Positions 24,411 to 33,739 are shown, numbered from the stretch's first letter. The stretch is DNA of 64,000 nucleotides from SB15 sp964639245 (GCA_964639245.1 CAZXCU010000007.1:124001-188000), one strand, 5' to 3'. Numbers and translations: made by a program. Notes: generated by a model from the sequence alone, not told the origin.

Positions 24411-25688
24411 TTAGCGTTTATCGAGGGGCGCGTAATCGGTCGCGGTTGCGCCGGTGTACACTTGACGCGGACGGTTAATGCGGGTGTGCGGGTCGTGACG
24501 CATTTCTTTCCACTGGGCAATCCAGCCGGGCATCCGTCCCAGTGCAAACATGACCGGGAACATATTCGTTGGAATCCCCATCGCTTTGTAGATAATCCCA
24601 CTGTAAAAATCCACGTTGGGGTACAGCTTACGTTCAATGAAATAGGGGTCGTGAAGCGCCACTTCTTCCAGATTTTTGGCAATTTCTAGGAGGGGGTCTT
24701 GGATACCGAGTTCGTTCAGCACTTCATCCGTCGCTTTTTTGAGGATGCGGGCGCGGGGGTCAAAGTTCTTGTACACCCGATGTCCGAAACCATAGAGCAG
24801 GAAGCCGGAATTTTTATCCTTCGCCATGTCGACGTATTTTTTGTAATTGCCGCCGTCAGCTTGAATCATTTCCAGCATTTCGACGACTTCCTGATTCGCG
24901 CCACCGTGTAGCGGCCCCCACAAGGCACACACCCCGGCAGCCACCGACGCAAACAAATTCGTGCGGGCGCTGCCCACCATCCGCACGGTTGAAGTGCTAC
25001 AGTTTTGTTCGTGGTCAGCGTGCAGAATCAGCAGCATATCCAGCGCCCGTGACACCACCGGCGACATTTCATAGTCTTCTGTCGGGACACCGAACATCAT
25101 GTACATCAAATTTTCGGTGTAACCCAGCGAATTTTTGGGGTACATATACGCTTGCCCAATCGAGCGTTTGTAGGCCATCGCCGCAATGGTGCGGGCTTTT
25201 GCCAGCAGACGGATAATGTTCAGGTTGACGATTTCTTCATCATCCGATTCCACCGGATAATAAGCCGAAAGTGTCACCATCATCGCAGCCATCACCGCCA
25301 TCGGGTGCGCGGAGTGGGGATAGGCGCGGAAGAAAGGCCGCAAATCCTCATGCAGCATGGTGTGATGCGTGAGTTCATGTTCAAATTGGGCTAATTCTGG
25401 CTGGGTGGGCAATTTTCCGTAGATCAGCAGGTAGCAGACTTCAGTAAAAGTGGATTGTTCCGCTAGTTGTTCAATCGGAATCCCCCGATAACGCAAAATG
25501 CCCTGATCCCCATCAATGAAGGTGATGGCACTTTCGCACGCGCCCGTGTTGCCGTAGCCGGGGTCAAAAGCAATCGCACCTGTTTGGGCGCGAAGTTTGG
25601 TGAAATCAATCGCCTTTTCGTTTTCTGAGCCAGCGAATACCGGATATTCGTATTCCTTGCCCTCGAAGATCAGTTTGGCTTTGTCCAT
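24411..25688 (-). CDS. gltA: Citrate synthase
   Basis: 425 aa, the length of the large (type II) form. Catalytic residues are visible: the His of LWGPLHGGANQ, the His of GFGHRVYK and the Asp of VDFYSGI. It condenses acetyl-CoA and oxaloacetate in the TCA cycle. The N-terminal AIAFDPGYGNTGACESAITFIDGDQGILRYRGI is the usual family entry. It lies 30 bp behind an M24 peptidase-like gene on the same strand, so it may be co-transcribed with it. Confidence 0.95.
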   Translation of the reverse strand: MDKAKLIFEGKEYEYPVFAGSENEKAIDFTKLRAQTGAIAFDPGYGNTGACESAITFIDGDQGILRYRGIPIEQLAEQSTFTEVCYLLIYGKLPTQPELAQFEHELTHHTMLHEDLRPFFRAYPHSAHPMAVMAAMMVTLSAYYPVESDDEEIVNLNIIRLLAKARTIAAMAYKRSIGQAYMYPKNSLGYTENLMYMMFGVPTEDYEMSPVVSRALDMLLILHADHEQNCSTSTVRMVGSARTNLFASVAAGVCALWGPLHGGANQEVVEMLEMIQADGGNYKKYVDMAKDKNSGFLLYGFGHRVYKNFDPRARILKKATDEVLNELGIQDPLLEIAKNLEEVALHDPYFIERKLYPNVDFYSGIIYKAMGIPTNMFPVMFALGRMPGWIAQWKEMRHDPHTRINRPRQVYTGATATDYAPLDKR

Positions 25689-25718
25689 AGCGTCAAGTAA
25701 ACTCCATAAAAATAAACG

Positions 25719-26777
25719 TTAAAGTGGTAAGATTCCCGGCCTCTCAAAAGTCATTCCGTCTATTTCGCAGGTCATAGTAGGCCAAGAGGATGTAGCACGG
25801 GTGACAATTTCAATGTGGTTGTTTCCCACTAAGATTGTATCCTCAGATTTGCTTCCTGCCACTGACGGATTCCATGCTAAAGCGTGTCCGATTAGCAGTT
25901 TTGTTGGATTTTGTGGCAGCGCCACCCGTTCACGCGGCAGATAGGCAATCATCCCGCCCTGATGATGCAGCATCCATTCTTCGTCGCCGTAGGCTGCCTG
26001 AATTTTTTCTAAAATTTCCCCCAAGGTTGCCCCCGCCCGACTCGCCGCCATTGCGGTAGCATCCACCAGCGTCACCCGTGCTGTTTTTTCCTGTAATTCG
26101 GTAGGAATCGCGCCCAGATGCACCAGCCGACTCGCTGCCACCACCAAGCCGCCGCGCCGCATACACAGCACCAACAGCGCATATTTTTCGAGCTTTTTGG
26201 CGGTGGGAACGGGATGGCGATATTGAAAAATGCGTTCATCCGTGCCAATTAAATTCACGATGGCAACCCCGCCCCGTTTACGACAGGCAGCATCGAGTCG
26301 CGCTGCGATGTCAAATTCGGTTTCGCCTGCCCGCACATTGACCGCCGCTTCTTCAATCGCGCTGGCAGCCTCGCGTCCCAACTCCCGATAGCGCTCCTGT
26401 TCGGCTTCGTTCAGCACACAGCGCAAATTTTGCAAGGCAGTTTCGGGGTCGCCTTCGTCGCTGATAAGATGAGAAATGACGGGTGTCTGGGGAGTGTGCC
26501 AGCCAAATTCATGAAATTCAAAACCGAGTGCTTCAAAGGGTTCTTCATCCCGCACCCGCCGACATTCGATGTTGCTGCCAAAAATAGTGCGCTTTTCGCG
26601 GGTTACAAGAATCGAATATGCGCCGAGTTCGTTGCTGACCGGGACAGTGGCATCGGCCCCGGCGGTGAACCATGCAATATTGCGGGTACGCCGCAGCCAG
26701 AGCGCCTCCGCTTGAAATTGGTCAAGCAGGACGCGGAGTTGCTGGTGTTTCAGGTCAATTTCTTGGTATCTATTCAT
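25719..26777 (-). CDS. M24 (pita-bread) peptidase-like protein lacking clear metal ligands
   Basis: 352 aa. The C-terminal pita-bread fold is recognisable from AAAVNVRAGETEFDIAARL-type order, IGTDERIFQYRHPVP, SRLVHLGAIP and the HHQGGMIAYLPRE block, but the two Asp and the Glu that bind metal in aminopeptidase P are replaced (CMRRGGLVVAASR in place of D.G). It may be a degenerate peptidase with a binding role. It overlaps the upstream GT2 by 8 bp and precedes gltA. Confidence 0.6.
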   Translation of the reverse strand: MNRYQEIDLKHQQLRVLLDQFQAEALWLRRTRNIAWFTAGADATVPVSNELGAYSILVTREKRTIFGSNIECRRVRDEEPFEALGFEFHEFGWHTPQTPVISHLISDEGDPETALQNLRCVLNEAEQERYRELGREAASAIEEAAVNVRAGETEFDIAARLDAACRKRGGVAIVNLIGTDERIFQYRHPVPTAKKLEKYALLVLCMRRGGLVVAASRLVHLGAIPTELQEKTARVTLVDATAMAASRAGATLGEILEKIQAAYGDEEWMLHHQGGMIAYLPRERVALPQNPTKLLIGHALAWNPSVAGSKSEDTILVGNNHIEIVTRATSSWPTMTCEIDGMTFERPGILPL

Positions 26778-27825
26778 AAAATGCTTTCCGGGCTAAGTAA
26801 AAAGTATCACGGGAAAAAAAATGTTGGGGGGAAACACGGCGCATCTTCCACAGGGGAGCAGTCGTTTTGCCGAGCGTGGACATTTGCATCAGATAGGTGA
26901 CAATCTGGTATTGGATGATCTGTTTTTCATCGCGTGTGATTCTACCCTTATTCCTTAGAGATTGGGCGGACGGGATATATCCCGTCCCTACAGAGGTATA
27001 TTTTTCATACGACTCGACCAGCACCTCCGCCGCCTGTGAAAAATACCGTGCATCCGGCGATTCGTTCCCGATAAACCGCACCATTGTTTCAATCACATGA
27101 GTGGGAATATCGCGCCCCAGTAATTTTTTTAGTTCGCGCTGTACCAATTTCACATGCAGAGCGATTTGTTCGGGGCGGCGGCTGCGCGTCACACTGGTTT
27201 CAACAATACGGCGTTGAATCAAGACATCCGCCATCCGTGCAAATCGGGTATGCTGAATCAAGCGTGTCCAGAGTTCAAATTCTTCCACCGTGTTATAGGC
27301 AGGGTCGTAGTACAGGTGATGGTTTTTAAGGATGTCTGCCCGCATAAAAATCGTGACATGGGGAATCGGATTTGCCCAATGCAACATCCAGCGCATGGAG
27401 CCATCGCTTGCGCCTGTTTCAAATTCGGGGCGACCCGCGTAAAGCGGCTGACCGGCTGCATCTATGGAGGTCATATTGCTGCCGACCATGCCAACCGATG
27501 GATGGGCGTTTAAAAAGGCCAATTGACGCTCAAAACGGTCTGGCACGCTGATGTCATCGGCATCCATGCGGGTCAGATACGTGCCACGCACCACCGCCAA
27601 CCCGCGATTCAAAGATTCGGTCAGCCCGATATTGCGCTCATTTTTCAAACGCACTATCCGCGCATCCGTGTAGGAATCCAGAATGGCGGCGCTGTCGTCG
27701 GTGGAGCCATCGTCCACCATAATGAATTCAAAATCGGGGAGGGTTTGGGCTAAAATGCTGTCTACCGCCTCACGCAGAAAGGCTTGGCTGTTGTAGACAC
27801 TCATGAGAACACTAATAAGCGGCAT
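26770..27825 (-). CDS. GT2 glycosyltransferase with in-frame REP
   Basis: 351 aa. ISVLMSVYNSQAFL, VDDGSTDDS and TRMDADDIS (DxD) mark a GT-A family 2 enzyme like the one at 10617. The stretch SVGTGYIPSAQ near residue 275-285 is encoded by a 24-bp REP (26968-26991), in frame and without a stop. It is the first gene of a minus-strand set with the M24-like gene and gltA. Confidence 0.85.
   Translation of the reverse strand: MPLISVLMSVYNSQAFLREAVDSILAQTLPDFEFIMVDDGSTDDSAAILDSYTDARIVRLKNERNIGLTESLNRGLAVVRGTYLTRMDADDISVPDRFERQLAFLNAHPSVGMVGSNMTSIDAAGQPLYAGRPEFETGASDGSMRWMLHWANPIPHVTIFMRADILKNHHLYYDPAYNTVEEFELWTRLIQHTRFARMADVLIQRRIVETSVTRSRRPEQIALHVKLVQRELKKLLGRDIPTHVIETMVRFIGNESPDARYFSQAAEVLVESYEKYTSVGTGYIPSAQSLRNKGRITRDEKQIIQYQIVTYLMQMSTLGKTTAPLWKMRRVSPQHFFSRDTFYLARKAFYE
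26968..26991 (-). repeat. REP singlet (GTAG family) inside GT2 gene
   Basis: On the minus strand GTAG is followed by the 20-bp palindrome of the GGAC...GTCC family, identical to the plus-strand palindrome at 22898-22917. It lies in frame within the glycosyltransferase gene. Confidence 0.8.
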
Positions 27826-27953
27826 AATGACCCATTCTGGCGGGTTGTGAACAAATTAGCAAGGTCATTTTCAGTAACTGCCGCCAGCCACAAAATTCTC
27901 TTTTTTCCAAATCCGACTATACTATTTCAATAAGCAAATAGAGAATGTGATTT

Positions 27954-29339
27954 ATGCTCACCAAACAACATCGGTTTGCAGCACAAATTTTACATCCTAA
28001 AGAACGTCAGGTGTATAAAACGCATATGTGCGGGTTGTGCCATGCCTTGGGGGATGGCTACGGGTTGCTCTCCCGTCTGCTAACCAGCCATGAGATGATT
28101 CTGCTGAATATGCTCACCAATGCCCAGCGCGAAGCCGATTTACAGGTGGTCATGCGGCGCTGTCCGTTGAATCCGACACGGCATGTCCAAACCAATCAGG
28201 ATGAGGCCAGCGTGTTTGCTGCCGCTGCTGCGATTGAACTGGCGCGGGCCAGCGTAGTGGATGATGTGCAGGACAGTCACGGCAAAAATCTCCCCGCGCA
28301 GTTGGTTCGCTGGTTGATGGGCAGCGCACACCGTAGCGCGATTCGCACGCTGGAAAAATTTGATTTTGACACGGCAACTTTTACCCGTTTAACCGAAAAT
28401 CAAACACAGGCGGAAACGTCTCCTGACCTTGACCCCACCTCCCCCACCGCCCTGACCAGCGCGAGTTTGTTCGCCATGACCGCCCGTTTAGCGCAAAAAC
28501 CGCAGAATGAAGCCCCCCTCGCGGCAATCGGAGCAAGCTATGGCGCATATTTATATTTGATGGATGCCTACCGCGATTTTGCGGCGGATATGGCAAGCGG
28601 CGCATTTAATCCGCTGCGGAAATTTACCTCACCCCCCACCCCCCTCTCCGTGTACAGAGAGAGGGAGAAAGTCTCTTCTTCGCGTGCAGGGAAGGTTTTC
28701 GATTCCCCTTCTCCAATGCTTTGGAGAGGAGGTCAGGGGGTGAGGTCTGATTTTGTCCTGTCTGTAGATGGCTTGCGCTGGCTGTTAGGGCGTTTTGAAA
28801 CCATTCGCGCCGAAATTCAAACCCAGTGGTCACAGGTAACAGTGGTGCGCTATGGGGAGTCGCTGGAATATCTGCTGCTGAAACCCCTCCACACAGTCAT
28901 TTCTGATTTAAAAAATCGGGTGGACAAAGCACAGGGTTTGCATTTTCATCGGCGCAGCACCAGCGATATTTTGAAAGCAGCCTTGTTCATTTTTCCAACG
29001 GGTGTAGCGGGTGCGGGGTTACTCGCCTCGAATCAACTGGGCGATTTTGAACCCGTCATCAGCGAGGCCAAACGTAATGCCCGTAAAAAATTAGAAGAAG
29101 GGAAAGTTCAAAATAATTTATGTGGCACAACCCCCTGTTATTGTGATCCCAGCGCCCTAGAATGTGCCTCTTGCTGTTGTGATACCGAAAGTTTATGTGA
29201 CTATCGTACAGGCATATGTGATGGTAGGGATGCGACGAATTGCTTAAATTGTGTCAGCAGTGGCGATAGCAATTGTGAGATGGGCGGCTGTGATAATTTG
29301 GATGGCTGCGATGTGGGCGGGTGCGATTGCAATACATAA
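27954..29339 (+). CDS. DUF5685 family protein with Cys-rich tail and in-frame repeat
   Basis: 461 aa. The N-terminal signature YKTHMCGLCHALGDGYGLLSRLLTSHEMILLNML matches DUF5685 proteins of unknown function. Helical segments follow to residue 225, then about 40 residues encoded by a palindromic repeat (TPLSVYRERE to WRGGQGVR), then more of the domain. The last 80 residues hold about 20 Cys, often CxC or CCC, suggesting metal binding or a disulfide-rich tail. Confidence 0.7.
   Translation: MLTKQHRFAAQILHPKERQVYKTHMCGLCHALGDGYGLLSRLLTSHEMILLNMLTNAQREADLQVVMRRCPLNPTRHVQTNQDEASVFAAAAAIELARASVVDDVQDSHGKNLPAQLVRWLMGSAHRSAIRTLEKFDFDTATFTRLTENQTQAETSPDLDPTSPTALTSASLFAMTARLAQKPQNEAPLAAIGASYGAYLYLMDAYRDFAADMASGAFNPLRKFTSPPTPLSVYREREKVSSSRAGKVFDSPSPMLWRGGQGVRSDFVLSVDGLRWLLGRFETIRAEIQTQWSQVTVVRYGESLEYLLLKPLHTVISDLKNRVDKAQGLHFHRRSTSDILKAALFIFPTGVAGAGLLASNQLGDFEPVISEAKRNARKKLEEGKVQNNLCGTTPCYCDPSALECASCCCDTESLCDYRTGICDGRDATNCLNCVSSGDSNCEMGGCDNLDGCDVGGCDCNT
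28626..28746. repeat. 121-bp inverted doublet of CCCCTCTC palindromes inside DUF5685 gene
   Basis: The outer arms ACCTCACCCCC and GGGGGTGAGGT are inverted. Inside are hairpins CCCCTCTC/GAGAGAGGG and CTCCaatgctttGGAG. The repeat adds about 40 codons with no stop. Confidence 0.75.
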
Positions 29340-29345
29340 TAATTA

Positions 29346-29365
29346 GGGCGGTAGGTGTGCCGCCC
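29346..29365. terminator. Hairpin between convergent DUF5685 and kelch genes
   Basis: GGGCGG (29346-29351) pairs with CCGCCC (29360-29365), in the 38-bp gap between two convergent stops. Confidence 0.4.
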
Positions 29366-29377
29366 ATAAAATACGCA

Positions 29378-30367
29378 TTATTCAACGGGTGGGGTAAAAA
29401 TCCATAAGTCATTGACGAGGCCAGTGTCGCTGTTCCCCCCAAATATATACAACTGCCCGTTGTGCCAGACGGCATCGTGGCTGCTGCGGGGTGTGGGAGC
29501 AATATCGCTAAAAACAGCAGTCCATGTGTTCGTGAGCAAATCCAAACGCCATAAATCGTTGCTTTTACCGGAGTCCGTTGCCCCACCAAATAACCAGACT
29601 TGGCTGTTTTCATCCACCACCAGCGACGGATTAGACCGGGGCGCGGGAAGATCGCTCAAGGGGGTAACTTCTGTCCAGACTCCATTGGCAAATGACCATA
29701 AATCGCCTTGTGGACATGGCCCATACCCGGAAGAACACCCGCCAAATAAAATCATTTGTTGGCTAAGGGGGTCAAAAATGGCTTCGTGCAAACACCGATT
29801 CAAAGGGCGAACATCGGCAGGAGTCACATCCGCCCATGTGTTGGTGTTGAAGTCCAGCGCGAACGTATCATCGTAACGTCCGTTAGAAAAACCATGTGAA
29901 ATGAGAAGTTGGTCAGTTTCGGGGTCAACCACCGCCGATGTGCCATAACGAATACCGGGAATCGCCCCACTGACAGTGAGTAAACTCCAAGTCTCATTCA
30001 CCACATCAAACACCCACACATCGTTGTAAAAAACCGCCCCTTCCCCCGCAAACAATACTACGCGCTGACGCTCTGCATCATACGCCGCCGCCATCCCAAA
30101 ACGGGGTTCGGGTGCAGGATTAGCAAAAACTTCGCGCCAAGTGTTGGTCGTCAGATCAAAAATCCATGTGTCGCCCAGATTACCCCCGTTCCGACCACCA
30201 AATAACACCAATTTATTGACATCACTTGCCGCCACCAGAATATGATCATAACGGGCAGATGGGGCAACGTCCGTGACAAGTTGCTGCCAGCCCGATTCCT
30301 GGGCAGAAGCCAAACTCACAGGAACAAGAGTCCACAGAAACAAAAGAATTGTCAAAATCCGTCGCAT
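29378..30367 (-). CDS. Exported kelch-repeat protein
   Basis: 329 aa with a signal peptide (about 1-22, cleavage after ASA). Five to six kelch blades follow, each with the pattern LVLFGGR..GNLGDTWIFDLTTNTW; the GG and the spaced Tyr/Trp are clear. A beta-propeller that binds proteins or glycans outside the cell is likely. Divergent from the beta-helix gene at 30512. Confidence 0.8.
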   Translation of the reverse strand: MRRILTILLFLWTLVPVSLASAQESGWQQLVTDVAPSARYDHILVAASDVNKLVLFGGRNGGNLGDTWIFDLTTNTWREVFANPAPEPRFGMAAAYDAERQRVVLFAGEGAVFYNDVWVFDVVNETWSLLTVSGAIPGIRYGTSAVVDPETDQLLISHGFSNGRYDDTFALDFNTNTWADVTPADVRPLNRCLHEAIFDPLSQQMILFGGCSSGYGPCPQGDLWSFANGVWTEVTPLSDLPAPRSNPSLVVDENSQVWLFGGATDSGKSNDLWRLDLLTNTWTAVFSDIAPTPRSSHDAVWHNGQLYIFGGNSDTGLVNDLWIFTPPVE

Positions 30368-30511
30368 ATCAGAAAATTCTCCTCTCCACTGCCGACCTTA
30401 TCCCCCAAATGTTACGTAAAAATAACAGACATGCTAAAACCCATTAAAAGTTATCCTTTTCAAACCCAAGCCGCATAAAATAAAGAAGTCAAATTAAATG
30501 GGAGAACTTCA

Positions 30512-33061
30512 TTGGCTAAAAAGCTGATTTTTACTGCACTCCTTATTTTACTCATCGGGATATTGCCTGTTCAGGCACAAGAACCGCTTGCCGAAACCGA
30601 CTCAGAAACGTTTATCACCACGCATTTTCAATTACAGGCGGCATACAGCCGTGTTTTATGCGTTTCAGGCGATGGCAGTTGTCCCGCCGAAATCGAAACC
30701 GCCGCGCCGTGCCTCACTGCTGCTTGTATTCTTACCGCCCAAACCTATCCCATTAGCGCGAATTTTGACACTATTCAAGCCGCGTGGGAGGCGGCGCTGC
30801 CCGGCGATTTAATCATCATCATGCCGGGGCGCTATGCCGGACTTGAGGCTGAATTGCGCGGGGGCGAAAACGGCGCGTATATCCATTTTCTGGGCTGGGG
30901 CGAACCGGGTTCGGTTATTATTGACTCGCCTGCCGACCCCACCAAAGGCTATTTGCGCCATCATTTTTATATGATTGCGGTTCACCACCTCCTGATTCAA
31001 AATTTGAGTTTTGAAGGGGCAGAAGGTGCGGGGGTGTTCGTTTCTGGCTATTTCAGCGCCACCGGACAATTTTCTCATCATATCATCGTGGATGATATTT
31101 ACAGCCATGACAACGGCGTGTGGGGCTTGCACACCACCGCCACCAGTTATGTGCTGGTACAGGATTCGATTTTTACCAATTCGGGCGAAGAACACGGCGC
31201 ATATTTTTCCGGTTCGGGCGACCACATGCTCATCCGACGGAATGTCTTCCAGAACAATGCCGCGTCCGGTGTACAGGTCAACCCTGACCCACAAACCGCC
31301 GTGATTGAGTTGTTCTACTGGCTGCAAAATTCGACGGGCAATACCTGTCAATGGACGGACGCGGACGTTGAATTTACAGGCACAGCGACATGGGCTGACA
31401 TCAAAGCCTGTTATGACAGTCAGGGGTTGCCGGACTTGGGCGAGTTTATCGAAGATGGTTTTGGGACAGATTTCATTATCGAGCAAAATGTCATCACGGG
31501 TAACGGCGCGTTGGGTGGCGGCGGAATTAACTTAGCTGCCATGCAAAACACCAAAATTCGGAATAATCTGGTCTATGGCAATGACGCTGCCGCGATTACC
31601 TGCTGGGACAATGATTATTTTGTGGAGAAAAATCTGGCGGAATCACCGTTTGGCTGCCAGAATGTGCAAATTTATAACAATACGATGGTCGATGAAACAG
31701 GTGGACGGGGCAGCCTCATTTTGAATCACTTCGCTAGGAACATCACCCTCCGCAATAACGTTATTATTCGTGACCGCTTTGACGCGCTGGAACTGTCGAT
31801 AGGCTCAAGCGCAACGGGGAATAACAATTATTATTCCCTCTTAGCGGTGGATGAAACCTCACAAAATCTAGCCGAAAATTTGGGCATCACCGATTTTAGC
31901 GTGGCGGAAGGACTCGCTCAATTCGTCAACCCGAATTTTGAAAATTGGGTGCTGGAGGACGGCGCATACCCCACCTTGAATCCCAATCGGCCTGATTTTC
32001 GTCCGCTTGCCAATTCGATTTTAGCGACGGGTGGCGATACAAGCGTTGGTCTGGTATATGATGCAATGGGAATGTTGCGTTCAGGCACGGAAATCGGGGC
32101 GCTGGCAGCCTCCACCGAAACGGGGACTGCGCCCGTCGAAGTGGTAGCCCAACCCACCGCAGAAACCCCCATCGAAAACACTGCCCAAACCGCGCCTGTG
32201 TTGGAACTTTCCCCGCAAACCGTGACCTATACCCTGAATGGACAGGTATATTTATTGCAGGTGGGCGGGACTCCACAAAATATTTCCGAAACGCTCAATG
32301 CCACGTCTACCGGATGGGATGAATGGCTGAATATTTCGCCGGATGGTCAATGGTTGCTGCTTCGCACGGAACGGTTTGATGAACGCTGTGTGGGCTGGCC
32401 TTGTCTGGTGCTGTTTGACCGCAGTTTGTCCACACCGGAACTCATTACCCTCAACGGCGAACCCGTGCGGGCGGATGGTTTTAGCGCGGTGGGGTCTGGC
32501 GGGGCGGTCATTGTTTTTCAGGATGCCGGCCAAAGCCATGCCCGCGATTTGTTTGTGATTCGGCGTGAGAGTGCGGGGTGGACGACCCCCCTGCTGCTCA
32601 CAGGGGAGTCGCCTTACCAGTGGCACAGTTACCCGGCAATTTCAGCCGATGGACTGCGGGTGATTTTTGATTGTGGCGACCAACCCTATGCGGGCGAAGG
32701 CACGAATTTATGCGAAATCAACACCGATGGCACAGGATTCCGGGTTGTGCTGCCACCTACCTCCCCGACTAACTTTGTCCATCATGCCGATTACGCCCCG
32801 GATGGCGGTATCGTGTATGAATCGAATCAATCAGGCGAATTTCTCTGGCGGTTGGATGCCAACGGCAGTATCCAGCTTGCCCCCGATGCCAATAACGACA
32901 ACGCGCCGTGTGTTTTTTCGGATGGTCGAATCGCGTCGTTGTGGTTGGGGCGGGCAGACGGACAGGGCTTGCATGAGCTAAAACTGCTCACCAATGAAGG
33001 CGCGGTCATGCTGGTCACGGATGTTGATATTGCCGATATTGGTCTCGGCTGCGGGGGGTAA
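30512..33061 (+). CDS. Exported right-handed beta-helix protein with C-terminal PD40/propeller-like region
   Basis: 849 aa starting at TTG 30512, supported by GGGAGAAC seven bases upstream; an ATG at 30498 is in another frame. A signal peptide (1-22, cleavage after VQA) is followed by a parallel beta-helix (about 70-500; DTIQAAWEAALPGDLIIIMPGRY, many NN turns such as IYNNTMVD) as in polysaccharide lyases. The C-terminal 250 residues contain ISPDGQWLLLRTE, AISADGLRVIFDCG and YAPDGGIVYES, PD40-like repeats. No lyase catalytic site is identified. Confidence 0.75.
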   Translation: MAKKLIFTALLILLIGILPVQAQEPLAETDSETFITTHFQLQAAYSRVLCVSGDGSCPAEIETAAPCLTAACILTAQTYPISANFDTIQAAWEAALPGDLIIIMPGRYAGLEAELRGGENGAYIHFLGWGEPGSVIIDSPADPTKGYLRHHFYMIAVHHLLIQNLSFEGAEGAGVFVSGYFSATGQFSHHIIVDDIYSHDNGVWGLHTTATSYVLVQDSIFTNSGEEHGAYFSGSGDHMLIRRNVFQNNAASGVQVNPDPQTAVIELFYWLQNSTGNTCQWTDADVEFTGTATWADIKACYDSQGLPDLGEFIEDGFGTDFIIEQNVITGNGALGGGGINLAAMQNTKIRNNLVYGNDAAAITCWDNDYFVEKNLAESPFGCQNVQIYNNTMVDETGGRGSLILNHFARNITLRNNVIIRDRFDALELSIGSSATGNNNYYSLLAVDETSQNLAENLGITDFSVAEGLAQFVNPNFENWVLEDGAYPTLNPNRPDFRPLANSILATGGDTSVGLVYDAMGMLRSGTEIGALAASTETGTAPVEVVAQPTAETPIENTAQTAPVLELSPQTVTYTLNGQVYLLQVGGTPQNISETLNATSTGWDEWLNISPDGQWLLLRTERFDERCVGWPCLVLFDRSLSTPELITLNGEPVRADGFSAVGSGGAVIVFQDAGQSHARDLFVIRRESAGWTTPLLLTGESPYQWHSYPAISADGLRVIFDCGDQPYAGEGTNLCEINTDGTGFRVVLPPTSPTNFVHHADYAPDGGIVYESNQSGEFLWRLDANGSIQLAPDANNDNAPCVFSDGRIASLWLGRADGQGLHELKLLTNEGAVMLVTDVDIADIGLGCGG

Positions 33062-33072
33062 ATAAATCATAC

Positions 33073-33115
33073 GATGCGGGTCAACTTGGGTTTGAAAACA
33101 ACGACCCGCATCTTT
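33073..33115 (+). terminator. Intrinsic terminator after beta-helix gene
   Basis: GATGCGGGTC (33073-33082) and GACCCGCATC (33103-33112) form a 10-bp stem, followed by TTT. Confidence 0.65.
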
Positions 33116-33130
33116 ACGGACGGAAACAAG

Positions 33131-33171
33131 AGCGCGTCAGCGAACGATACCCGCTCCAAAACCGATAAACT
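33131..33171. repeat. REP-like half-copy beside RAYT gene
   Basis: The motif CGATACCCGCTCCAAAACCG here matches CGATACCCGCCCCAAAACCG at 49589-49608, and its CGATACCCGC core recurs at 33924-33933 on the other side of the RAYT gene. Confidence 0.55.
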
Positions 33172-33184
33172 CCTGGGGATGTAC

Positions 33185-33703
33185 TTACGCTATATAAAAA
33201 GTGTCATCTGACCATTTAGCAGGATTGTTCATGATATATTCCCGAATACGGGTTAAATCCTTTTCATTCCGAATGACATGCTCATAATAATCCCGCTTCC
33301 AAACAGGTACGCCCTTCATTTTTCGTAACTGATTAATTTGGATAGCAGAATAGGTTTTAAATTGGCGAATAAGTTTGGAGAGGCTCACTTTATTTTGGTC
33401 ATTCAATACGACAATCCCGTGAAAATGATTAGGCATAACCACAAATTCATCTAAATTCACCTGCTCATGGTAGTTTTTTAAAAACTCCCAACGCTTTTGC
33501 ACAATTGTTCCATAGTCATTAAGAAGCATTTGCCCCCCCACGATATTCCCTAGCAACAACCTATTTTCAGCGCTGGTCATGCCATCCTTTTTGAGCCAAC
33601 CACCATGCAAACAAAGGGTCACAAAATATGCACCCGCTTGGGCATAATCGTAACCCTTCAAGCGAATCGAACGGCGATGGTGAATATCTGGATTGTATTG
33701 CAT
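33185..33703 (-). CDS. REP-associated tyrosine transposase (RAYT, Y1/IS200-like)
   Basis: 172 aa. HHRRSIRLKGYDYAQAGAYFVTLCLHGG is the RAYT N-terminus, H93-x-H95 (MPNHFHG) binds the metal, and Y139 or Y140 (RDYYEHVIRNEKDL) is the nucleophile. RAYTs nick REP palindromes at the foot of the hairpin and are usually single-copy chromosomal genes that maintain REPs rather than mobile elements themselves. It is bracketed by palindromes (33131-33171 and 33740-33938), and GTAG palindromes are spread over the window. All expected active-site residues are present. Confidence 0.9.
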   Translation of the reverse strand: MQYNPDIHHRRSIRLKGYDYAQAGAYFVTLCLHGGWLKKDGMTSAENRLLLGNIVGGQMLLNDYGTIVQKRWEFLKNYHEQVNLDEFVVMPNHFHGIVVLNDQNKVSLSKLIRQFKTYSAIQINQLRKMKGVPVWKRDYYEHVIRNEKDLTRIREYIMNNPAKWSDDTFYIA

Positions 33704-33739
33704 GAGTTATTTACTCCTTGAATTAAGTTTATCACTTAA

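Noticed and set aside
30809..31486. 225-aa open frame on the minus strand
   Set aside because: Lies opposite the beta-helix gene, which has a signal peptide and repeats; no motif in the antisense frame.
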